A stretch of DNA of 64,000 nt from Sphingobium naphthae (GTDB lineage: Bacteria > Pseudomonadota > Alphaproteobacteria > Sphingomonadales > Sphingomonadaceae), in NCBI RefSeq assembly GCF_020782235.1, contig NZ_JAJGNO010000011.1, positions 102,943 to 166,942 of the forward strand, read 5' to 3'. A program made the translations under genes and the position numbers. The notes under the pieces are model-generated. The model was not told the DNA's origin. It did no database searches and was given only the letters and a program-made list of their open reading frames with translations. Below are positions 9,691-18,628 of the stretch, in pieces; position 1 is the first letter of the stretch, and each line of letters starts with the position of its first letter.

Positions 9691-11150
9691 CCGCGCTCGG
9701 GTCGCCCGAACCAGCCCTTCATCCGGCGGAACAGGCCGCGCTCGCTGATCGGCTCGAACATCTCCTCCGGCCCCTCGGGGTCCAGAACTTCATTGTCGGC
9801 CAGCCATTCCTGCACGGCATTGAGGTCGGGCGTGCGATAGGGGCGCAGGGTGCGCCCCGGCTTCTGCCGCAGCTCCTCGATCCCCGCGATCAGCCCGCGC
9901 TGCGCGATCACCGCGGCTACCCGTTCGAGCGGCAGGTCGAGATGCTCGGCGATCAGGTCGTCGCGGATGCGCAGGATCGTCGCCTGCCGCCCCGCATTGG
10001 CCGGCAGCGCCGTGTCGATGCATATGTCGCATTCGGTGTCCAGTCGCATCGACCGGTTGTTCATGTTGGACGATCCGACCCGGATCAGCCGGTCGTCGAC
10101 GATCAATATCTTGGCATGGACATAAATGGGTGCGCCGCGCTGGGTGAACGGGTGATAGAGGCGGAAGCGGCCATGCGGATCCCGCGCCTTCAGCGCCTCG
10201 AACAACCGGGCGCGCGCCGAATCCATCGCCTGGCTTTCCAGCCAGCCATCGGCCTGCTGCGGATTGATGACGATGATTTCGGGGCCATCGGGCTCGGCCA
10301 GCCGCTTGGCGATCGCCTCGGCGATCCGGCGCGAGGCGAAATATTGGCTCTCGGCATAGATATGCCGCTTCGCCGCCGCGATCTGGTTGAGGTAGAGCTG
10401 CTCGATCTCGATCAGCCCGTCCTGGTCGTCCATTTCGGGCGCCGTGCGGGCGATGGCGATCTCGACATTCTCGAACTGCACCGGCAGGGCGTCGGGCCAG
10501 CATTCATATTCGCCTAGCACCGGCTCCAATTCGTCCCCGCCCGCGCCCTTCCAGCGCGCCCGGGCATGATCGCCCAGAGCCGCCGCCACCGGCCCCTTGA
10601 GCGCCGTGGTGGCATCATGCCAGGGGCCATAGGGCGATCCGTCGGGATGATGCCGGCCCAGTTCCTCGTCGCGATGATGGCGCGTGTCCCACCGGTCGCC
10701 GGTCATGTCGATGCCGCCGCAAAAAGCGAAGCAATCATCGATCACGACGATCTTCTGATGATGCGAGGCCGCGGGCGGATGGTGGCTGTCCAACTTCACG
10801 GTGACGCGCGGATGCGCCATCCATTTGAGCGTGGTGAAGAAGTTCGTGGGCCGCGCCATCGCCTTCATCGCGCCGACATCCCAGCGCAGCAGATAGATGT
10901 CCAGCTCCTGCGTCTGTTCCACCAGCCAGCTGATGAACTCGCCGATGGTGGTCGGCGCGCCGTCATGCGCCTCCTCCTCGCGCACCAGGCTGATCGCCGC
11001 GTCGAAATCCCATCCGATCAGCATGATGCGGCGCTTGGCCTTCATCATCGCTGCGCGGGCGTGGCGGAAATAGGCGTCGGCGTCGACCACCACGCTCGCC
11101 TTGTCCGCCCGCTCGATGCGCCAGCAGTCGGCGCCCGGTTGCGGCGTCAT
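9687..11150 (-). CDS. Phospholipase D / cardiolipin synthase-like protein
   Basis: A 487-residue protein with two HKD phosphotransferase motifs: HHQKIVVIDD near 140 and VHAKILIVDD near 350, each followed by the GS/GG-N-type motif (GGIDM, GSSNMNNRS). The family makes or cleaves phosphodiester bonds in lipids; cardiolipin or phosphatidyl transfer is likely but unproven. There is no clear N-terminal membrane segment, so it differs from classical Cls. Start ATG 11150 overlaps the ubiA stop in an ATGA; a longer in-frame reading up to 11366 lies inside ubiA and is rejected. Confidence 0.85.
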   Translation of the reverse strand: MTPQPGADCWRIERADKASVVVDADAYFRHARAAMMKAKRRIMLIGWDFDAAISLVREEEAHDGAPTTIGEFISWLVEQTQELDIYLLRWDVGAMKAMARPTNFFTTLKWMAHPRVTVKLDSHHPPAASHHQKIVVIDDCFAFCGGIDMTGDRWDTRHHRDEELGRHHPDGSPYGPWHDATTALKGPVAAALGDHARARWKGAGGDELEPVLGEYECWPDALPVQFENVEIAIARTAPEMDDQDGLIEIEQLYLNQIAAAKRHIYAESQYFASRRIAEAIAKRLAEPDGPEIIVINPQQADGWLESQAMDSARARLFEALKARDPHGRFRLYHPFTQRGAPIYVHAKILIVDDRLIRVGSSNMNNRSMRLDTECDICIDTALPANAGRQATILRIRDDLIAEHLDLPLERVAAVIAQRGLIAGIEELRQKPGRTLRPYRTPDLNAVQEWLADNEVLDPEGPEEMFEPISERGLFRRMKGWFGRPERG

Positions 11151-12052
11151 GCAGCGCTCCCCACGGTAAGGCATCCCAGAAACATCAGCAGCCCGGCAAA
11201 GCGGTTCGATCGAAACTTGCGCAGCGGGTCGACCCCATCCTCCTTGAGGGTCGCAACCTGCCACAGCAGATGCGCCGCCATCGGCAGCAACGCCGCCAGC
11301 GCCAGCCCCTGCCCGCGCACCTGCCAGATGGCCGCCGCCCACAGCGTCAGCGCCAGCGCATAGCAAAGCGTGACTCCCAACCGGACATGCCGCCCCATCG
11401 ACAAGGCGCTCGATCCTATTCCGATCAGCGCGTCATCCTCCCGGTCCTGCAGCGCGTAGATGGTGTCATAGCCAACGATCCACGGGATGGTTCCCGCATA
11501 GAGCAGTAATCCCGGCAGCGTCAGCGCGCCCGCCACTTCGCTCCATCCCACCAGGGCGGCCCAGGCAAAGACCAGTCCCAGCCAAATTTGCGGCCAACCG
11601 GTGATCCGCTTCATGAAGGGATAGGCGGCGACCAGCGCCAGACTGCCCAATGCGACGATCTGCGCCATGGGACGCAGCTGCAACAGCACGATCAATCCGA
11701 CCAGGCACAGCGCCAGCAGCCAAGCCCAGGCGGTCTTCAGCGCCATCGTCCCGCTCGCCAGCGGTCGCGCGGCGGTCCGCGCCACCTTCCGGTCGAGGTC
11801 GCGATCTACGATATCGTTGAACACGCATCCCGCGCCGCGCATCGCGATGCTGCCCAGCAGCAGCCAGGCGATCAGCGGCCAGCGGGCAAAGCCGCCGCCG
11901 GCCAAAGCCACCGCCCAGGCGCCGGGCCAGAAGAGCAGCCACCAGCCGATCGGCCGGTCCAGTCGCGCCAGTTGCGCCAGCACGCGCGGCGTCTCCGGCA
12001 GGCGGGCAAGGAGGCCCCGCGCCTCGCTGTCGGGAACGATGGTGTCGGTCAT
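11147..12052 (-). CDS. ubiA: 4-hydroxybenzoate octaprenyltransferase
   Basis: A 301-residue integral membrane prenyltransferase that attaches the polyprenyl tail to 4-hydroxybenzoate in ubiquinone synthesis. The two Asp-rich Mg/diphosphate motifs are visible: NDIVDRDLDRKV near 80 and YDTIYALQDREDD near 205. Eight to nine hydrophobic segments are present. It is translationally coupled to the downstream phospholipase D-like gene. It diverges from rsmE across about 150 bases. Confidence 0.95.
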   Translation of the reverse strand: MTDTIVPDSEARGLLARLPETPRVLAQLARLDRPIGWWLLFWPGAWAVALAGGGFARWPLIAWLLLGSIAMRGAGCVFNDIVDRDLDRKVARTAARPLASGTMALKTAWAWLLALCLVGLIVLLQLRPMAQIVALGSLALVAAYPFMKRITGWPQIWLGLVFAWAALVGWSEVAGALTLPGLLLYAGTIPWIVGYDTIYALQDREDDALIGIGSSALSMGRHVRLGVTLCYALALTLWAAAIWQVRGQGLALAALLPMAAHLLWQVATLKEDGVDPLRKFRSNRFAGLLMFLGCLTVGSAA

Positions 12053-12201
12053 GCGCCCCGATTATCGCCTGCGCCCCGATCAGGAAAGCCACTTCATCCT
12101 GTCCGCGCCGCATTCGGCGGCGGCGTGGATGGGACAGCGCGCAAGTCACGTCCACCTGACGCGCTCGACAGGATGGGCGGCGCAGGGCATGAGGGGCGGC
12201 G

Positions 12202-12948
12202 ATGACCGCTACTCCTGCCTGGCCTCCGCAGAGCGCGCCGCGCCTTCATGTCGAAACCCAGCTGGGCGAAGGGATCGCCGTGCCGGTGGACGGCAACCCC
12301 GCCCATTATCTGATCAGTGTCATGCGGGTGAAGCCCGACGACATCGTCCTGCTGTTCGACGGCCGATCCGGCGAATGGGCGGCGCGGGCCCGCGACATCC
12401 GCAAGCGTGATCTGGTGCTGGAATGCGTGGCCCAGACCAAGCCGCCCGAACAGGTGCCCGATTTCTGGCTCTGCTGCGCCCCCATTCGCAAGGGCCGCAT
12501 CGACCTGATCGCCGAAAAGGCGTGCGAACTGGGCGTCGCGAAGCTGCAGCCCGTGCTCACTCGCCGCGCCGTGGTGGACAAGCTCAATCTCGACCGGCTG
12601 CACGCCCATCTGGTGGAGGCGGCCGAACAATGCGGCCGCACCGCCCTGCCCGACCTGGGCGGCATGATGAAGCTGGACGCCCTGCTCAAGGACTGGCCTG
12701 CCGGCCGCCATCTCTTCTTCGCCGACGAAAGCGGCGGCGCGGCGCTGGACTCAACGCTGCGCGCCCATCCCGGACCCGCCGCCTTCCTCGTCGGGCCCGA
12801 AGGCGGCTTCGACCCGCAGGAACGCGATGCGATCCGAGCGACGCCCGGCGCCGTGCCGGTCTCGCTCGGCCCCCGCATCCTGCGCGCGGAAACCGCCGCC
12901 ATCGCCGCCACATCGGCATGGATGACGATCAACGGCGATTGGAAATAG
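12202..12948 (+). CDS. rsmE: 16S rRNA (uracil1498-N3)-methyltransferase
   Basis: A 248-residue SPOUT-class methyltransferase that modifies U1498 of 16S rRNA. The trefoil-knot SAM site shows AFLVGPEGGFDPQERDAI and then LGPRILRAETAA near the C-terminus, the family signature. An N-terminal PUA-like domain precedes it (HYLISVMRVKPDDIV). Start ATG at 12202. It reads into gshA after about 100 bases. Confidence 0.93.
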   Translation: MTATPAWPPQSAPRLHVETQLGEGIAVPVDGNPAHYLISVMRVKPDDIVLLFDGRSGEWAARARDIRKRDLVLECVAQTKPPEQVPDFWLCCAPIRKGRIDLIAEKACELGVAKLQPVLTRRAVVDKLNLDRLHAHLVEAAEQCGRTALPDLGGMMKLDALLKDWPAGRHLFFADESGGAALDSTLRAHPGPAAFLVGPEGGFDPQERDAIRATPGAVPVSLGPRILRAETAAIAATSAWMTINGDWK

Positions 12949-13002
12949 TTTCAATCCGCTATCTTCTTGAACCGGTCATAGGTGCAACTTATCTGTGCGC
13001 GA

Positions 13003-13020
13003 CGCGTCTGATTTGACGCG
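13003..13020. terminator. Small hairpin between rsmE and gshA
   Basis: Arms CGCGTC (13003-13008) and GACGCG (13015-13020) pair around TGATTT. No T-run follows, so this could be a weak stop for rsmE or part of the gshA leader. The gshA ATG is 27 bases downstream, with AGGGG-like ribosome-binding sequence between. Confidence 0.25.
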
Positions 13021-13046
13021 CAAAGGGGAAGCACTAAGGGCGGGGC

Positions 13047-14420
13047 ATGAGCACCAGAACCGACTCAGCGGGTCATGATCCCGTCATCGAAAGCCGCGAG
13101 CAGCTGATCGCGGCCTTTGCCAAGGGCGAAAAGCCCAAGGACCGCTGGCGCATCGGCACCGAGCATGAAAAGTTCGTCTATGATCGCGGCGATCATCACG
13201 CTCCTTCCTATGAGGAAAAGGGCGGCATCCACGCGCTGCTGATCGGCCTGACCCGCTATGGCTGGACCCCGGTCTATGAAGGCGGCAACATCATTGCCCT
13301 GTCGGGCAGCGACGGGACCATCAGCCTGGAGCCGGCGGGCCAGCTGGAATTGTCGGGCGCGCCGCTCGAAAATCTGCATCAGACCTGCGCGGAGACCGGC
13401 CGGCACCTGGAACAGGTCAAGCATGTCGGCGACCAGCTCGGGCTCGGCTTCCTTGGCCTTGGCATGTGGCCGGACAAGAGCCGCGCCGACCTGCCGATCA
13501 TGCCCAAGGGGCGCTACGAGATCATGCTGCGCCACATGCCCCGCGTGGGCTCGCTCGGTCTCGACATGATGCTGCGCACCTGCACGATCCAGACCAATCT
13601 CGACTATGGCAGCGAAGCCGACATGGCGCAGAAATTCCGCGTCTCGCTGGCGCTTCAGCCGCTCGCCACTGCGCTCTTCGCCAATTCGCCCTTCACCGCT
13701 GGCAAGCCCAATGGCTTCCTGTCCTATCGCAGCCATATCTGGTCGGATACCGACCCCGCGCGCACGGGCATGCTGCCCTTCGTGTTCGAGGACGGCTTCG
13801 GCTATGAACGCTATGCCGACTATGCGCTCGATGTGCCGATGTATTTCGTCTATCGCGACGGCAGATATATCGATGCGGCCGGCCACAGCTTCCGCGACTT
13901 TCTCGACGGCAATCTGTCCGTCCTGCCCGGCGAAAAGCCGACCGAGAAGGATTGGGAGGATCATCTGTCCACCGCCTTCCCGGAAGTGCGGATGAAGAGC
14001 TTCCTTGAAATGCGCGGCGCGGACGGCGGCCCATGGAACCGCATCTGCGCATTGCCCGCCCTGTGGGTCGGCCTGCTCTACGATCAGGGCGCGCTCGACG
14101 CCGCCTGGGATCTGGTCAAGGACTGGAGCATGGAGGAGCGGCAGTTGCTGCGCGACTCCGTGCCGCGCCTGGGCCTGGACGCGCCGATCGGCGGTGGCCG
14201 GACCTTGCGCGACATTGCGCGCCCGGTGCTCGACATCGCCCGTTTGGGGCTTGCCGCGCGCGGGCGGCTCAACGCGTCGGGCGACAATGAAACCGGCTAT
14301 CTTTCCACGCTCGACGATGTGGTCGCATCCGGCAAGACGCATGCGGAGCGACTGCTCGACCGCTATCATGGCGAATGGCAGGGCGACCTTGGCCGCATCT
14401 ACGCCGAAGAAAGCTTCTGA
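13047..14420 (+). CDS. gshA: Glutamate-cysteine ligase, plant/alphaproteobacterial type
   Basis: A 457-residue ATP-dependent ligase making gamma-glutamylcysteine, the first step of glutathione synthesis. WRIGTEHEKFVYD near 33 carries the acidic Mg/ATP residues, and GSDGTISLEPAGQLELSGAP near 95 is the substrate loop. Length and motifs match the class shared by plants and alphaproteobacteria rather than E. coli GshA. Glutathione made here would feed gloA/gloB and the glutaredoxin-coupled ArsC elsewhere in the window. Confidence 0.95.
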   Translation: MSTRTDSAGHDPVIESREQLIAAFAKGEKPKDRWRIGTEHEKFVYDRGDHHAPSYEEKGGIHALLIGLTRYGWTPVYEGGNIIALSGSDGTISLEPAGQLELSGAPLENLHQTCAETGRHLEQVKHVGDQLGLGFLGLGMWPDKSRADLPIMPKGRYEIMLRHMPRVGSLGLDMMLRTCTIQTNLDYGSEADMAQKFRVSLALQPLATALFANSPFTAGKPNGFLSYRSHIWSDTDPARTGMLPFVFEDGFGYERYADYALDVPMYFVYRDGRYIDAAGHSFRDFLDGNLSVLPGEKPTEKDWEDHLSTAFPEVRMKSFLEMRGADGGPWNRICALPALWVGLLYDQGALDAAWDLVKDWSMEERQLLRDSVPRLGLDAPIGGGRTLRDIARPVLDIARLGLAARGRLNASGDNETGYLSTLDDVVASGKTHAERLLDRYHGEWQGDLGRIYAEESF

Positions 14421-14423
14421 CCT

Positions 14424-14455
14424 AGCCCGCCGTGCGCTTACCTATTCGGCGGGCT
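14424..14455. terminator. Hairpin between convergent gshA and methyltransferase genes
   Basis: Perfect 8-base arms AGCCCGCC (14424-14431) and GGCGGGCT (14448-14455), starting 3 bases after the gshA stop and overlapping the last codons of the opposite gene. Position suggests a two-way terminator, but there is no T-tract. Confidence 0.45.
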
Positions 14456-15740
14456 GCTCACGCAAGTGCGCGTCCTGATTGCGCCCCGTCGCCCAGGCGA
14501 AGAAGCGCGGCACCGGCGCGTGCCGCTCCATCCACGCGCTATAGGCCCGATAGGCGGGATCGGCCGACAAATGCTTCTCCTCGGTTTTCGCCCGCCAATA
14601 ATAGACGGCGTTGGTCAGCCCCAGCATCGCGCAATTGCGCACCATGTCTGTGATGGAGCCGCTCACCGTCAGGAAAGGCAAGGACGCGAACCACCAGAAG
14701 AGATTCTTCGATAGATAGGCGGGATGACGCGTCCAGCGATAGGGCCCATGCGTCAAAATGCCGCGATGTGTCAGGTTGGAAAAGCGGATGCCGAACGCCA
14801 CCGTTGCCCAGGCATAGACGGCGGTCAGCAGCACCAGCCAGCCGCCCAGCAGCCATTGCAGGACGGTCGATCCCTGCGTCCACACGTCCCACTCCGCGCC
14901 CCCCGCATGATAGTCGAGCGGCCCGCCCTTGCCCATCAGGACGAAGGGGGGATAGCAGATCAGCGCCGCGAGCCAGCCGCCCAGATAGGGATTGGCCGTG
15001 CGGATATGCGAATCGAGCGGCTTGAAGGTCAGGATATAGCCGACCGTCGCCATGCAGACGTCGACCATGAACATGACGGCGATCAGGAAGCCGGCAAGCG
15101 CCACCGGATGCGCGACCGCATCGCTGATCCGCCATTCGACGACGCTCGCGAAATTGCCCGGCACGATAGAGATCATGAAGGCGAGGAAGAAGCCCTTCAC
15201 CGCCCAGGCCCGCGCATGATTGGCAACCTCGCTCATGTCCGGCGCGCCGGCCGCGCCGCCGATCACCCATTGGCCAAAGCTGTAGGTCGCGTCGCGCGGC
15301 TCGATCAGTCTCCGGTCGATCCAGAGGATATAGGGCACGGACGCCGCCAGCAGCCAGGGCGCAGCGTTCAGGAACAGGTCCATCGAGAAGCGATAATTGC
15401 CGCTCCAGTACCAGCGCGCGATGCAGTAGAAGATGGCGATGGCGAGCCAGGTCGCCCACAGGCCGGCGATCTTGACGATGCTGGTGTCCAGCACCGCGCG
15501 CAGCGGGCGGGGCGGGGCCGCCCAGTCGATGCCGGTCGATGCGTGGCGATGCACCTTGTCGACGATCAACGACCACAACACCATCGGCACGCCACAGGCC
15601 ACCACCGCCGCCAGCCCCGCATTGGGGCCGTTCATCCCATAATGGCGCGCCACCAGCGTCCAGACGGCCAGCCCCACAAGGCCGGCGACGCCCACCCCAT
15701 GGCTGACGGCGGATTTGGGACAGGGATCGGCCTTGGACAT
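14442..15740 (-). CDS. Isoprenylcysteine carboxyl methyltransferase-like membrane protein
   Basis: A 432-residue polytopic membrane protein. The C-terminal part carries the ICMT/PEMT-type SAM-binding signature THGPYRWTRHPAYLSKN near 335-355 and a downstream EEKHL (about 390). The N-terminal 280 residues are six or more hydrophobic helices of unclear function. Bacterial members methylate lipids or unknown small substrates; no prenylated protein is expected here. It is convergent with gshA. Confidence 0.75.
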   Translation of the reverse strand: MSKADPCPKSAVSHGVGVAGLVGLAVWTLVARHYGMNGPNAGLAAVVACGVPMVLWSLIVDKVHRHASTGIDWAAPPRPLRAVLDTSIVKIAGLWATWLAIAIFYCIARWYWSGNYRFSMDLFLNAAPWLLAASVPYILWIDRRLIEPRDATYSFGQWVIGGAAGAPDMSEVANHARAWAVKGFFLAFMISIVPGNFASVVEWRISDAVAHPVALAGFLIAVMFMVDVCMATVGYILTFKPLDSHIRTANPYLGGWLAALICYPPFVLMGKGGPLDYHAGGAEWDVWTQGSTVLQWLLGGWLVLLTAVYAWATVAFGIRFSNLTHRGILTHGPYRWTRHPAYLSKNLFWWFASLPFLTVSGSITDMVRNCAMLGLTNAVYYWRAKTEEKHLSADPAYRAYSAWMERHAPVPRFFAWATGRNQDAHLREQPAE

Positions 15741-15791
15741 GGCCGCGATCCTTAGCAGAAAAGCGTAAGCAAGCGATGAAGGGAGTCGCGC

Positions 15792-16151
15792 CTACTGCAT
15801 CAGCCACGCCTCGGCCGCACCGGCATCGTCGAAGAAGCGCACTTCTTCCCGGTCGGTCAGCCGCTGCGCCTGCAACCGCGCGAGGTTGGAGGCGCAGACG
15901 AAAGCGAGCTTGCGCGACCGGATATCCGGCGATGCCATGAACTGGCTGAAGGCGGCGACGATATCCTGCGCCTGGATCTTCATGGCGCGTATGTCCGCCA
16001 ATGTCAGATGACCCGTACCCGGCACGCGCGCCAGTTCCTCGCGATAGCGCAGCGCAAAGGATCGCACATCCTCGGCCTCGAAGAAGCCGGCGAGGCGAAC
16101 GCGGATCATTCCGCGCGGTGGATCGGCGTCGATCTCATAATGTGCGTCCAC
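15792..16151 (-). CDS. STAS/SpoIIAA-like hypothetical protein
   Basis: About 119 residues, soluble. The pattern GMIRVRLAGFFEAEDVRSFALRYREEL and LADIRAMKIQAQD, followed by a C-terminal FFDDAGAAEAWL, resembles the SpoIIAA-like STAS fold proteins common in sphingomonads. I chose the GTG at 16151 because a GGGAGAGAG lies just upstream. Function unknown. It is on the same strand as the ClpP-like gene, 53 bases downstream of it. Confidence 0.62.
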   Translation of the reverse strand: MDAHYEIDADPPRGMIRVRLAGFFEAEDVRSFALRYREELARVPGTGHLTLADIRAMKIQAQDIVAAFSQFMASPDIRSRKLAFVCASNLARLQAQRLTDREEVRFFDDAGAAEAWLMQ

Positions 16152-16204
16152 ATCTCTCTCCCGCCCGGGAGAACGCACGGGTCGCCAGACGGTTCAGCTG
16201 GGGG

Positions 16205-16774
16205 TTAGAGGACCGCCGCCACCAGCCCCAGCGCCTGCGCTTCATTGGCTTCCAGATACCAGTTTTCCGGCGCCTTCTGCAGCAGCTCGTCCATCGTCAC
16301 CTGCGATCCCAGGATCAGATTCTGGAAACCTTCATTCTGAATGGCGATCGACGTCTCTATCTCGTTGAGATTTGCCTTCAGCGTTGCGATGCAGGTGGAA
16401 AGCGGTCCGGCCAGCTGCACCGTCTTGGTGATGAGGCGCTCATGGATCATCAGCCGCGTGCCGCGCGTGAGATAGCGATTTTCCGTTGCAAAGAAGCTCA
16501 TGAAAGTCGCGCCGGCCGAATAGACCGCGGTCTTGCCCAGGAACACCAGCCGCCGCTGCGGATACAGATCGGAGTGAAAGCGAATATCCTCACCCATCAG
16601 GCGCGCGATTTCCGGATCGCCGCCCAGCGTCGATATTTCGACGACCACCAGCCCCTGCTGCGGCGCGCTGCCCAGGCAGTTCTTGAAATGCAGATACATG
16701 CCATGATCGACGATGCCCGACAGGGCGATGGCGGGGAATTCGAAATCCTTGGGCGAAAGCAGCGGTGCGGTCAT
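16205..16774 (-). CDS. ClpP-like (peptidase S14/crotonase-fold) protein
   Basis: A 189-residue protein with ClpP-like landmarks: an oxyanion-type ISTLGGD at 48-53, the nucleophile region VYSAGATFM (S86) and the His region MIHERL (H111). At the place of the catalytic Asp, the sequence reads ENWYLEANEA, so N171 may replace it. It lacks the canonical ClpP N-terminus and may act alone or be inactive. No ClpX or ClpA is nearby. A membrane-free ClpP homologue (such as the TepA type) is the alternative. Confidence 0.7.
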   Translation of the reverse strand: MTAPLLSPKDFEFPAIALSGIVDHGMYLHFKNCLGSAPQQGLVVVEISTLGGDPEIARLMGEDIRFHSDLYPQRRLVFLGKTAVYSAGATFMSFFATENRYLTRGTRLMIHERLITKTVQLAGPLSTCIATLKANLNEIETSIAIQNEGFQNLILGSQVTMDELLQKAPENWYLEANEAQALGLVAAVL

Positions 16775-16900
16775 GGACGGCCTTCCTCAGGTCAGGGTCG
16801 CGCTGCAATACGCGTGGGCCCGCAAAAGGTGCCGCGCTTTCTCACTGGCGCGCAGCGTCACAGGCTGTAAAGAACAGATCATGACCATGGGGCAGCGGGC

Positions 16901-17509
16901 ATGATTGCGAAACTCAAGGGCCGTCTCGACAGCACGGGCATCGACCATGCCGTGATCGATGTCGGCGGCGTCGGCTATCTGGTCGGGGCGTCCTCGCGCA
17001 CGCTCGCCGCGCTGGGTCCGGTGGGCGAAGCGGTGACGATCCACACCGAAATGCTGGTGGCGGAGGATTCGATCCGCCTTGTCGGCTTCGCCCGCGCGGA
17101 AGAGCGGGACTGGTATCGGCTGCTCACCCATGTCCAGGGCGTCGGGTCGCGGGTCGCCCTGGCCATCCTTTCCGCGCTGGAGCCCGCCGAGCTGCACCGC
17201 GCCGTCGCCACCGGCGACAAGGCGATGGTGGCGCGCGCCAATGGCGTCGGCCCGAAACTCGCCCAGCGCATCGTCAATGAACTCAAGGACAAGATCGGCG
17301 CGGCGCCATCGGGCGGCCCGATCGGCCTGGCGGGCGCGGTTGCCCTCCCCGCTGGCAGCATGAGCGCCGACGCCCTGTCCGCCCTGCAGAATCTGGGCTT
17401 CAAGCCCACCGAAGCCAGCAGCGCCGTCGCCGCCGCCGAGGAGGAACTGGGCGAAGCTGCCAGCCTCGACGCGCTGGTCCGCCTGGCGCTGCGAAAGGCG
17501 GCAAAGTGA
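16901..17509 (+). CDS. ruvA: Holliday junction helicase subunit RuvA
   Basis: A 202-residue Holliday-junction-binding protein that targets RuvB to four-way junctions. An N-terminal OB fold ([28 protein letters not shown]) is followed by helix-hairpin-helix motifs ([26 protein letters not shown]) and a C-terminal RuvB-contacting domain after a flexible linker. It overlaps ruvB by four bases (GTGA). RuvC is not in the window. Confidence 0.97.
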   Translation: MIAKLKGRLDSTGIDHAVIDVGGVGYLVGASSRTLAALGPVGEAVTIHTEMLVAEDSIRLVGFARAEERDWYRLLTHVQGVGSRVALAILSALEPAELHRAVATGDKAMVARANGVGPKLAQRIVNELKDKIGAAPSGGPIGLAGAVALPAGSMSADALSALQNLGFKPTEASSAVAAAEEELGEAASLDALVRLALRKAAK

Positions 17510-18525
17510 CCGACGACCGCCTTCTCACTCCCGCGCGGCGTCCCGAGGATGTCGATGCGGCCTTGCGTCCCAAATCGCTCGACGAATTTGTCGGCCAGCA
17601 GGCGGCGCGTGAAAATCTGCGGATCTTCATCCAGGCGGCAAAGGCGCGCGGCGATGCGCTCGACCATGTGCTCTTCTTCGGCCCGCCGGGCCTGGGCAAG
17701 ACGACGCTGGCGCAGATCGTGGCCAAGGAAATGGGTGTGGGATTTCGCGCCACGTCTGGCCCGGTCATCGCCAAATCGGGCGATCTTGCCGCGCTCCTGA
17801 CCAATCTCGATGAAGGCGACGTGCTGTTCGTCGACGAAATTCATCGCCTCAATCCGGCCGTCGAGGAAGTCCTCTATCCCGCCATGGAGGATCGCGCGCT
17901 CGACCTGATGATCGGGGAAGGCCCTTCGGCGCGCTCCGTCCGCATCGACCTGCCGCGCTTCACCCTGGTGGGCGCGACGACGCGGCAGGGGCTGCTGACG
18001 ACGCCGCTGCGGGACCGGTTCGGCATTCCCGTGCGCCTGCAATTCTACACCGTCGAGGAGCTGGAGCTGGTCGTCCGCCGCGCCGCTCGTTTGCTGGACC
18101 TCGCCATCACCTCCGACGGCGCGATCGAGATTGCGCGCCGTTCGCGCGGCACTCCCCGCATTGCGGGACGGCTGCTGCGCCGGGTGCGCGACTTCGCCAA
18201 TGTCGCGGGTGCGGCGGCAGTCGACCGACAGGTCGCCGACGCCGCGCTGCAACGGCTGGAGGTCGATCAGCTTGGACTCGACCTCATGGACCGGCGCTAT
18301 CTGATGATGATTGCGGACATTTATCGCGGCGGTCCGGTCGGCGTCGAGACGCTGGCCGCCGGCCTTTCCGAGGCGCGCGATACAATCGAGGAAGTGATCG
18401 AGCCCTATCTGATCCAGCTTGGCCTCATCGCCCGCACCGCGCGCGGACGCTGCCTCAACGGGCCAGGCTGGAAGCATCTTGGCCTTCATCCGCCGCAGGA
18501 CGTGCAGAACGGCCTGTTCGACTGA
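17506..18525 (+). CDS. ruvB: Holliday junction branch-migration ATPase RuvB
   Basis: A 339-residue AAA+ motor. Walker [10 protein letters not shown] is at 59-67, Walker [10 protein letters not shown] near 108-116, sensor 1 VGATTRQG and the arginine finger LRDRFG. A C-terminal winged helix binds DNA. The GTG start at 17506 lies within the ruvA stop, so the two are translationally coupled. Confidence 0.97.
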   Translation: MTDDRLLTPARRPEDVDAALRPKSLDEFVGQQAARENLRIFIQAAKARGDALDHVLFFGPPGLGKTTLAQIVAKEMGVGFRATSGPVIAKSGDLAALLTNLDEGDVLFVDEIHRLNPAVEEVLYPAMEDRALDLMIGEGPSARSVRIDLPRFTLVGATTRQGLLTTPLRDRFGIPVRLQFYTVEELELVVRRAARLLDLAITSDGAIEIARRSRGTPRIAGRLLRRVRDFANVAGAAAVDRQVADAALQRLEVDQLGLDLMDRRYLMMIADIYRGGPVGVETLAAGLSEARDTIEEVIEPYLIQLGLIARTARGRCLNGPGWKHLGLHPPQDVQNGLFD

Positions 18526-18628
18526 GGCAACCATCCGAAAAGCATAGCCGTTACGGCATGGCGCAGTTATAGCCTTGCCAGATGCACAGGCGCGCGCCAG
18601 ACGCGCCGAAAACCGCAGGAGTCGAGCC

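Noticed and set aside
11151..11366. Extended N-terminus for the phospholipase D-like protein
   Set aside because: It runs through the 3' part of ubiA and has no family similarity; the ATGA overlap at 11147-11150 gives a good start.
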